Source of the DNA: Thermoplasmatota archaeon
GTDB taxonomy: Archaea > Thermoplasmatota > Thermoplasmata > UBA10834
Reading direction: 5' to 3'
DNA: 64,000 nt
Assembly (NCBI GenBank): GCA_018818785.1
Contig: JAHIRF010000009.1
Location: forward strand, 189,099-253,098
Each line of letters starts with the position of its first letter. Position 1 is the first letter of the stretch. Position numbers and translations under genes: made by a program. The notes below the pieces were generated by a model. The model did not search any database. It worked only from the letters and a program-made list of their open reading frames with translations, and was not told where the DNA came from. This document shows positions 58,554 to 64,000 of this stretch, piece by piece.

Positions 58554-61500
58554 TTGTCCGAAGAACAAGAGATACATTGTCCGTTGTGCGGTAAGAAAGT
58601 GCCTTCTGATGCGGACAAGTGCCCCTCCTGTTCCACGCAGATTGAGACCATAATGGCCAAACGTAATCTGGAACGGGTCATAGAGCGAAGGGTGATGCGT
58701 AGGGTCAAGAAAGCTCAGAAGGATGAGCTCATGACTCCAGAAGTCCCGAATGCGCCGATCCCTGAGGTCAAGGTATCCTGTCCTGGATGTGGTATGGATC
58801 TTGTTGGTTCTGAGGTGAAGTGTCCTCGATGTGGAGTACCTCTTGGGACTGGAGGAGAGATGATCGAGTGCCCTGAATGCGGTGCTCAGATGGCTGTCGG
58901 GATTTCATCGTGTCCCAGCTGTGGGGTCGGGTTCGAAGAGCCCGTGGGAGAATCCGCGGCAGCACCTGATGTCGGAGCCGAGGCGGTTGTCGCACCGGTC
59001 GAAGGGCCGGAAGCCATCTCGACGGACGAGCCCGAACCTGTTGTTGCCGAGGCGGCGCCAGGCGCAGTCACCGCGGTGCCATACGAGACATCGTCGGGTG
59101 GCCGAGGATTGACGAACGGTCGGGGTGCGATAAACGGGACGGGTCTCGTCAATGGGACGGGAATGATAAACGGGACAGGCCTGGTCAATGGAACGGGGAT
59201 GATAAACGGCAACAAGACCGAACCGCACCCACCATCATCATCCCGACGGCGGCCTAGAGGCATCGCGAGATGGCAGTTCCTTGCAGTACTAGTCGCCCTC
59301 GTTATCATCATCCCGACATTCATCTACATATCATACGCGAAGGACTCGGGACCTTATGAGATAGACGGTGATTTCGGAGACTGGGACGATTCGAATCTGT
59401 ACTCCATGACCACTCTCACATCCACACCTCTCACATCCATAGACGGCTGGTCCGTAGGGGTCGATGGCACCCGCATTTTCTTCTATGTCTCCGCATCAAA
59501 TGACATCATGTCCACCACTGCGGTGGAGAGCATATTCCTATTCGTGGACTCCGACGGGAACGATGATACTGGATATTCGGTCGAAGGAATTGGCGCAGAC
59601 TACTTCCTCGAAGTCGATGGCTGGAATGACAGTGTCCAATCGTCATCCTTGTCGCACTACGACATCAACGGGGACCAATACGATTGGAGTTCCTGGGTGA
59701 ACCACGGCGGGGTGGCTCATCGGCTCAATGGTCATGAGCTGGAAGCGGGAGCCGATCTGCAGATTGCGCTATCGGAGAGCGCTTCCTTCGTGCTCTACTC
59801 GCAGGATCAGCTTGAGAGGTCTGCCGTCAGCAATCAGGTGCCGATATCCGGAGGCGTTCTCATCGTGACTCAGGAATTGTCATCCTCTGTTTCGCTATCG
59901 GGCATACTGCCCCAGTCATCTTCGGCTGCTCTATTGACGCTTACATTCGAGTGCGAGGGTGCAGATGGCGTGGTCGAGCAGGTGACACCCGTGTATACGG
60001 GTATCTCTGCACCTTCAGCATCGATCGCGTCATTCTCTCTATCCGCCGGTGAGACACATGTGGAGCACATATATGTGAACGCGACCGCGCTGTCTGACGG
60101 ACATTTCGTGTCCGCGATGGTGACAGACGATGCCATATCGAGCTCGTTCTCCAAGGTGATAGTGAACGGATATGCTGCGAGGGCATACGTGGGATCTGCG
60201 CCATCAGTTGTGTACATCGACGGTGCGTTCGGGGACTGGTACCTGAGGACCGCATCCGATGTGGACACAATCCCGATCGTGAACCCCAATATCGATGTGA
60301 CTGAAGTCGGGGTCTTCAACACGACGTCTTCTTCATCATTTTACATTAAAGTCGATGGCGAGATGTGCGCAGGGGCATACGTGCCTGCGCTGCGTGGTAA
60401 GCCTGTCCCCGGAAGTGGTTCGGTCGTTCCATCTGAAAGAAGGACTGCCGAGGACATCCTCCGGATATACATCGACAGTGATCTGTCCGCCTCCACTGGA
60501 TACCTCATGTCTGTCGAATCTAAGGTGATCGGCGCGGATTACATGATCGAGATCCGAGGGCTCTTCGGCGAGATAAACTCCAAGTCGGTCTTCCGTTACA
60601 TGTCTAACAGCTGGTCGACAGTCAGTGCGACCGTGAATGCTGCGATGGATTCCCAACGACTTGAGGTCGGTGTGCTCGCATCCGTCATCAATGGTGGCGA
60701 AGGACTCGATTTCATCATCGAGACGACCGATTGGAACCATAGACAGGATATCGTAGGTCTCGACTCCGCGACGATGCTCGCGTTGACGGGTGGTATCGCA
60801 CTCACTGCAGGCACGAAGAGCTGGGTAGTCCAATCGTCAATTGGCTCTGCTGCGACGGCCATGTCCTATCAACGCAAGCTGTTCTACGACGGCACCAACT
60901 TCTGGAGCCTATATTGGGATGGATCGAACACGACCTATGAGTACAGTAGCGATGGCGGGCAGACCTGGACGAACCTCGGCAAGGTGTTCGCGCGTGATCG
61001 CATGAATGAGGTGAGTCTGTGGTATGACAGTGCGAATCAGATTGTGTATGTCGTGGGCGATAATGCGACCAGGTCAAGGGTCGTCTATGCTCGACAGGGT
61101 ACAGTGAACCCAGGAATTCCTAGCATATCTTGGGGCACTGAAGTCACGATCCCGGACGTTTCAACGTTACAGTGCGCCGATAAGAACACATTCATCTGCA
61201 AGGATTCAATATCTGGATATATCTGGGTCGTATCCGTCTCGTTGACGCAGACTTCTCCCAGTGACAAGTACAATGCCCGACTCATGCGTAGCGATAACGT
61301 CGGTAGTCTCAGTGGCGCTTGGTCGCAAAGAACTACAATACTCGGTGGCAGCGGTTCAAGCAATGGCGATATACTGGCGACACTCATCCCCTGCACGCCT
61401 GGATCCGGAGAACTCATCTGGGTGATCTACTCCTATGATGGTATTGTCGAGTCAAGAACTCATGACGGAACGTTCATTTCAACCTCAACAACAATCTATG

Positions 61501-62060
61501 CTGCAGGAGCCAGTGTGCTCAATACGGTGAACGCACCTCCTTCGGCCGTCACCGATAGTAATGGTGTGGCGCATGTGATCTTCGGGTCCGGCCATATGTA
61601 TGCTGGTACATGGAAAGCACACATCCTCTATACATATAGCTTGGATGTCGACGAGTGGTCAACTCCGATCACGCTGAACGCGTCCACGCTCGTCGCAGCC
61701 AGTTCATATGCGCATAGAAGCCCCACTTTGTCATTGGACTCCAGTACTGGCAACCTGTATGCGATGTGGCTCGAGGATACATCGAACCAGGTGCAGATCA
61801 AGAAGAATGTGAGCGGCACATGGACTTCAGTATCGATCCCCCAGAACTCATATGCGAAATATTACCTCACCTCGATATACAGCGCTCCAGGCGAATCGTA
61901 CATCTGCTGTCAATGGACTCAGGATACTTCTGGCACATATGAGGTCATATTCGAGAAGATACCGGAGTTCTCGGAGATCGTTGTGCCCGTGTTCTTCATG
62001 ATGATGGTGTTCGTCGTTGGGTATCGTCATCGCTCTAGAATGCCAAAAGATAAATCGTAG
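58554..62060 (+). CDS. membrane-spanning protein: cytosolic zinc ribbons, NGTG linker, surface beta domains, IPEFS tail
   Basis: 1168 residues from a TTG with GAGGTGAT upstream. Order: zinc ribbon at ~9-30 (C-P-L-C, C-P-S-C), a helical basic segment, two more ribbons at ~75-125, an acidic Ala/Pro linker, the NGTG repeat at ~184-222, a basic patch and one transmembrane helix (~240-262). Next are two similar beta domains opening 'IDGDFGDWDD' and 'IDGAFGDWYL', then BNR/sialidase-like repeats with an Asp box ('SSDGGQTW'). The end is I-P-E-F-S plus a hydrophobic helix and basic tail. The topology puts ribbons inside and beta domains outside, anchored at both ends. No catalytic site is recognised. 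Confidence 0.85.
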   Translation: MSEEQEIHCPLCGKKVPSDADKCPSCSTQIETIMAKRNLERVIERRVMRRVKKAQKDELMTPEVPNAPIPEVKVSCPGCGMDLVGSEVKCPRCGVPLGTGGEMIECPECGAQMAVGISSCPSCGVGFEEPVGESAAAPDVGAEAVVAPVEGPEAISTDEPEPVVAEAAPGAVTAVPYETSSGGRGLTNGRGAINGTGLVNGTGMINGTGLVNGTGMINGNKTEPHPPSSSRRRPRGIARWQFLAVLVALVIIIPTFIYISYAKDSGPYEIDGDFGDWDDSNLYSMTTLTSTPLTSIDGWSVGVDGTRIFFYVSASNDIMSTTAVESIFLFVDSDGNDDTGYSVEGIGADYFLEVDGWNDSVQSSSLSHYDINGDQYDWSSWVNHGGVAHRLNGHELEAGADLQIALSESASFVLYSQDQLERSAVSNQVPISGGVLIVTQELSSSVSLSGILPQSSSAALLTLTFECEGADGVVEQVTPVYTGISAPSASIASFSLSAGETHVEHIYVNATALSDGHFVSAMVTDDAISSSFSKVIVNGYAARAYVGSAPSVVYIDGAFGDWYLRTASDVDTIPIVNPNIDVTEVGVFNTTSSSSFYIKVDGEMCAGAYVPALRGKPVPGSGSVVPSERRTAEDILRIYIDSDLSASTGYLMSVESKVIGADYMIEIRGLFGEINSKSVFRYMSNSWSTVSATVNAAMDSQRLEVGVLASVINGGEGLDFIIETTDWNHRQDIVGLDSATMLALTGGIALTAGTKSWVVQSSIGSAATAMSYQRKLFYDGTNFWSLYWDGSNTTYEYSSDGGQTWTNLGKVFARDRMNEVSLWYDSANQIVYVVGDNATRSRVVYARQGTVNPGIPSISWGTEVTIPDVSTLQCADKNTFICKDSISGYIWVVSVSLTQTSPSDKYNARLMRSDNVGSLSGAWSQRTTILGGSGSSNGDILATLIPCTPGSGELIWVIYSYDGIVESRTHDGTFISTSTTIYAAGASVLNTVNAPPSAVTDSNGVAHVIFGSGHMYAGTWKAHILYTYSLDVDEWSTPITLNASTLVAASSYAHRSPTLSLDSSTGNLYAMWLEDTSNQVQIKKNVSGTWTSVSIPQNSYAKYYLTSIYSAPGESYICCQWTQDTSGTYEVIFEKIPEFSEIVVPVFFMMMVFVVGYRHRSRMPKDKS
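59105..59213 (+). repeat. NGTG/NGRG tandem repeat
   Basis: Encodes 'RGLTNGRGAING' followed by alternating 'TGLVNGTGMING' units. At DNA level two 36-bp units (59142-59177 and 59178-59213) are near-identical, with third-position differences. The Gly-Asn-Thr repeat lies between the acidic linker and the transmembrane helix, on the cytosolic side. Confidence 0.85.
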
Positions 62061-62126
62061 ATTAACGTCATAGTCGCAATCACGCCGTATTCAATGATTA
62101 AATAACGGAGATGCTATCTCGTGTTA

Positions 62127-62948
62127 ATGATGGCTGAGGGGACAAAGGACATCTTTCTAAGCTGTTTCAAATGCGGAAGGATCGTTAGGTCCAGAGACGG
62201 CGAGTGCCCGCGATGCGGGCTCAAGTTCGGACCTGGTACCCTCTTCGAATGCCCGTTCTGCTCTGGCCTGATTTGGCGCAATGCCACTCAGTGTTCCGCT
62301 TGCGGGATTGACCTGACCGAATTCTCGGAGAGTGTGTTGAGGACCAGCTCAGGATTCGACATGGATTCGTTCGTTGACAATATCATCAGCACAGAGCTTG
62401 AGCAGCTCAAATCGACGATTCGTCGAGTGGCGTGTCCGGGCTGTGGTCTGATGATCAGGGGGGATGAAGAAAAATGTCCGCGATGCGATCTGCCGTTGGA
62501 GGAAGCAAAGGTAGATTGTCCCGTGTGCGGTGAGAAGATATCCATATCTGCGAAATCATGCTCGGGCTGTCAGGCAGTCTTCGAGGAGCTTCCAGAAATG
62601 AAGCCCGTACTTGAGACACTATCGGAGGAACTTCCAGCCGTCGAGGCGCAATCTGCGCTGGATGCGCTGCTGGTGGAAGAGCCGCCACCTGCTATTGTGC
62701 CTGCAAAACCCCGATCAAGGGTCAGGACGACCAAGAAGATACGGAAGATTGTCAAACCGGTCAAGAAACCCGTACCAAAGCGCGCGAAGCCGAAGAAGAA
62801 ACCCGGACCGAAGAGGGTTGCATCGAAGCCGATGAAAAAATCATCAAAGAAGTCCGTGAAGAAGAAGGCACCTGCGAAGAATGTCTCCAAGAAACCAGTG
62901 AAGAAGAAATCCGCAAAGAAGAAACCGACGAAATCGAAGAGAAGATGA
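62127..62948 (+). CDS. zinc-ribbon protein with lysine-rich histone-H1-like tail
   Basis: 273 residues from the ATG at 62127, which is 26 bp after the TATA-like GATTAAATAA (62096-62105), so probably leaderless; a GTG at 62121 is possible. Four C-x2-C-type zinc knuckle groups occur in residues ~12-65 and ~100-155 ('CFKCGRI', 'CPRCGLKF', 'CPFCSGL', 'CPGCGLM', 'CPVCGEK'). The last ~80 residues are almost all Lys, Pro, Arg, Ser and Ala ('KKKPGPKRVASKPMKKSSKK'), like a histone H1 tail and suited to bind DNA or RNA. Function unknown. It lies 66 bp after the large surface protein gene. Confidence 0.8.
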   Translation: MMAEGTKDIFLSCFKCGRIVRSRDGECPRCGLKFGPGTLFECPFCSGLIWRNATQCSACGIDLTEFSESVLRTSSGFDMDSFVDNIISTELEQLKSTIRRVACPGCGLMIRGDEEKCPRCDLPLEEAKVDCPVCGEKISISAKSCSGCQAVFEELPEMKPVLETLSEELPAVEAQSALDALLVEEPPPAIVPAKPRSRVRTTKKIRKIVKPVKKPVPKRAKPKKKPGPKRVASKPMKKSSKKSVKKKAPAKNVSKKPVKKKSAKKKPTKSKRR

Positions 62949-62995
62949 AGTTATCGGTTCTTCCCTGAATCAGATCATAGGCTGTCTGGGAACGG

Positions 62996-63004
62996 ATTAA
63001 ATAT
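62996..63004 (+). promoter_or_regulatory. TATA box of the third zinc-ribbon gene
   Basis: ATTAAATAT is centred 26 bp before the ATG at 63026, so the mRNA is probably leaderless. This gives the gene its own promoter despite the tandem arrangement. Confidence 0.65.
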
Positions 63005-63025
63005 CTGCAGTCTGATGATGTATCG

Positions 63026-63391
63026 ATGACCGAGAACCCCGCGCCCGTGTTCATTCTGGCATGCATCGCATGTGGAAAGACGGTATCTGGGGTCGAGAAG
63101 AGTTGTCCGAGGTGCGGCGCATCTTTTGATGAAGTCCGGTTCGAATGCCCGTTCTGCGGAGAATTGGTATTGCTGGACAGCTCAAAATGCGGGGCTTGTG
63201 GAACCGAGTTCTCTGTGTTTGCGGAATCAGTGGACGAGAATTCTTCCGTCGTTCTAGATGGTCCCGAGAATGATGTCTCGGAGGCACAGGGACCCGACAT
63301 CATGGAATACGAATGCCCTGCGTGTGGGAAACCTGTATCCGCGAACGATAATGAATGCCCTAACTGTGGGGCGAAATTCTCCGAAGGATAA
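63026..63391 (+). CDS. small multi-zinc-ribbon protein
   Basis: 121 residues. Three double-knuckle ribbons: 'CIACGKTV...CPRCGASF' (~13-33), 'CPFCGEL...CGACGTEF' (~41-60) and 'CPACGKP...CPNCGAKF' (~97-118), separated by an acidic linker. The middle pair closely resembles the second ribbon of the preceding gene, suggesting duplication within the cluster. No other domain; probably an adaptor. The ATG is fixed by the TATA box 26 bp upstream. Confidence 0.78.
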   Translation: MTENPAPVFILACIACGKTVSGVEKSCPRCGASFDEVRFECPFCGELVLLDSSKCGACGTEFSVFAESVDENSSVVLDGPENDVSEAQGPDIMEYECPACGKPVSANDNECPNCGAKFSEG

Positions 63392-63404
63392 TGGGCGAGA
63401 TTGG

Positions 63405-63479
63405 TGGGGCCGGGACCGGGAATTGAACCCGGGTCAAGGGATCCACAGTCCCCAAGGATACCATTACCCCACCCCGGCC
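63405..63479 (-). tRNA. tRNA-His(GUG) with encoded G-1 and CCA
   Basis: Minus strand. Acceptor GCCGGGG/TCCCGGC, anticodon stem GGGGA/TCCCT with loop CTGTGGA (anticodon GUG), T arm CCGGG-TTCAATT-CCCGG. The extra 5' G (position -1, needed by HisRS) is genomically encoded opposite discriminator C73, and CCA is encoded at 63405-63407, unlike the other two tRNAs here. No intron. Confidence 0.93.
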
Positions 63480-63628
63480 ATATTTCGCCTCCATGATATT
63501 TCCATACATAAAGCTTGTCACAGTGAGGTTCTGTATAGTTATCGGGTGGTGTTGTTGATGGTGCCTTTTCCGATGCCACACATATCTCGCCGATCGCATG
63601 TATAATATGCATGTAGTCATGGAGGTGA

Positions 63629-64000
63629 TATGCCCATGGCCAGATGCTTTCTTCGATGCTCCACAGGGCGGCGGTCGTGCTCGAGGACCTGAATGGGATA
63701 ACCGGGCTGAAGCGCGGCAAGTCGCTCAACAGACAGTTGAGTTCGTGGCCTCGGAGGAAGCTGCATAGCATCATCGAATACAAGGCAGCCTGGAAAGGTG
63801 TGCCAGTCATCAAAGTCGACCCATACAACAGCAGCAGGAGGTGCCCGATATGTGGGAGGATAAAACATTCCCGAATGGGCGCCGAGTTCGAGTGTGAGAG
63901 CGGTTGGCGTGCGGACAGGCATGTCAAAGCCGGCATAAACCTGCTGCAGACAGCCTTCCCAGAAGGGATGGCAGGGGGCTTACGGTTCAGCCCCGGCGCG
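63629..64000 (+). pseudogene. TnpB (IS605 OrfB-like) C-terminal remnant, runs off window
   Basis: Frame opens after a stop at 63626 with no good start and continues to the edge. 'AVVLEDLNGITG' matches the RuvC-II Glu motif, 'SLNRQLSSWPRRKLHSIIEYKA' and 'VDPYNSSRRCPICGR' match the region before and at the zinc finger, and 'WRADRHVKAGINLL' carries the RuvC-III Asp. The N-terminal half with RuvC-I is missing. The second zinc pair reads C-E-S-G-W where C-x-x-C-G is usual, so one Cys is lost. It lies 149 bp from tRNA-His. A transposon relic rather than an active nuclease. Confidence 0.8.

Noticed and set aside
62761-63936. 391-residue minus-strand open frame
   Set aside because: It runs antisense through two zinc-ribbon genes, the tRNA-His and the TnpB remnant; its composition (Ser/His/Pro-rich) is that of a shadow frame.
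1-64000. CRISPR array or rRNA operon
   Set aside because: No regularly spaced direct repeats and no rRNA-like sequence were seen on either strand.

Overview
The window is archaeal chromosomal DNA, roughly 50-55% GC by eye. Archaeal markers are sn-glycerol-1-phosphate dehydrogenase (ether lipids), the HTH regulator / HMG-CoA synthase / thiolase / DUF35 mevalonate cluster, membrane-anchored LonB, Hel308 next to the KEOPS subunit Cgi121, SepF, several KaiC-like ATPases, a tRNA-Gly with an anticodon-loop intron, and many TATA boxes about 26 nt upstream of start codons (leaderless or short-leader genes). Repeated IPEFS-type C-terminal anchors, NGTG-type linkers and proteins rich in small zinc ribbons fit a heterotrophic Thermoplasmatota-like euryarchaeote. 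That placement is inference; a marker-gene tree would settle it.

Layout. 1-5.5 kb: the end of a beta-CASP nuclease, the tdh-kbl threonine degradation operon, a small zinc-ribbon protein, a flavodoxin and a polytopic membrane protein. 5.5-10 kb: a 1480-residue TPR scaffold with a C-terminal zinc finger. 10-14 kb: two small ORFs, tRNA-Gly (intron), a secreted papain-like peptidase and tRNA-Pro. 14-17.6 kb: the mevalonate entry cluster. 17.7-22 kb: histidine ammonia-lyase and TldD/TldE. 22-26.6 kb: a 1503-residue repeat and coiled-coil protein ending in a RING-like finger. 26.7-31 kb: the two formimino-THF enzymes, Cgi121 and Hel308. 31-36 kb: LonB, NadM, PncC and a tandem KaiC-like pair. 36-41 kb: aminotransferase, PurC, TrpB2 and an OB-HD exonuclease-like protein. 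41.5-44.6 kb: a class II ribonucleotide reductase interrupted by a 267-residue intein with a decayed endonuclease. 45-51 kb: a MoaD/SAMP-like protein, a secreted M14 carboxypeptidase, UPF0179, G1P dehydrogenase, a minimal histidine kinase/receiver pair and a DUF4130-like protein. 51-58 kb: TPR and PUA proteins, SepF, another KaiC-like ATPase, an HD phosphohydrolase and RtcB. 58-64 kb: three zinc-ribbon genes (one a large surface protein), tRNA-His and a TnpB transposon remnant cut by the window edge.

How the genes fit together. Two exported peptidases, threonine and histidine catabolism, an aminotransferase, TldD/E and LonB point to growth on proteins and amino acids. Three exported proteins share one C-terminal anchor signature, implying a common surface-sorting route.

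The most unusual single observation is the thiolase of the mevalonate cluster. The position of its nucleophilic Cys is Gly and that of its catalytic His is Asp, in an otherwise intact operon. Other points of interest are the decayed mini-intein, two ~1500-residue scaffolds with terminal zinc fingers, a cytosolic-zinc-ribbon/surface-domain chimera, a KaiC-like pair with one degenerate member, and several dyad-symmetric elements at promoters. No CRISPR array, rRNA or complete insertion sequence is present.
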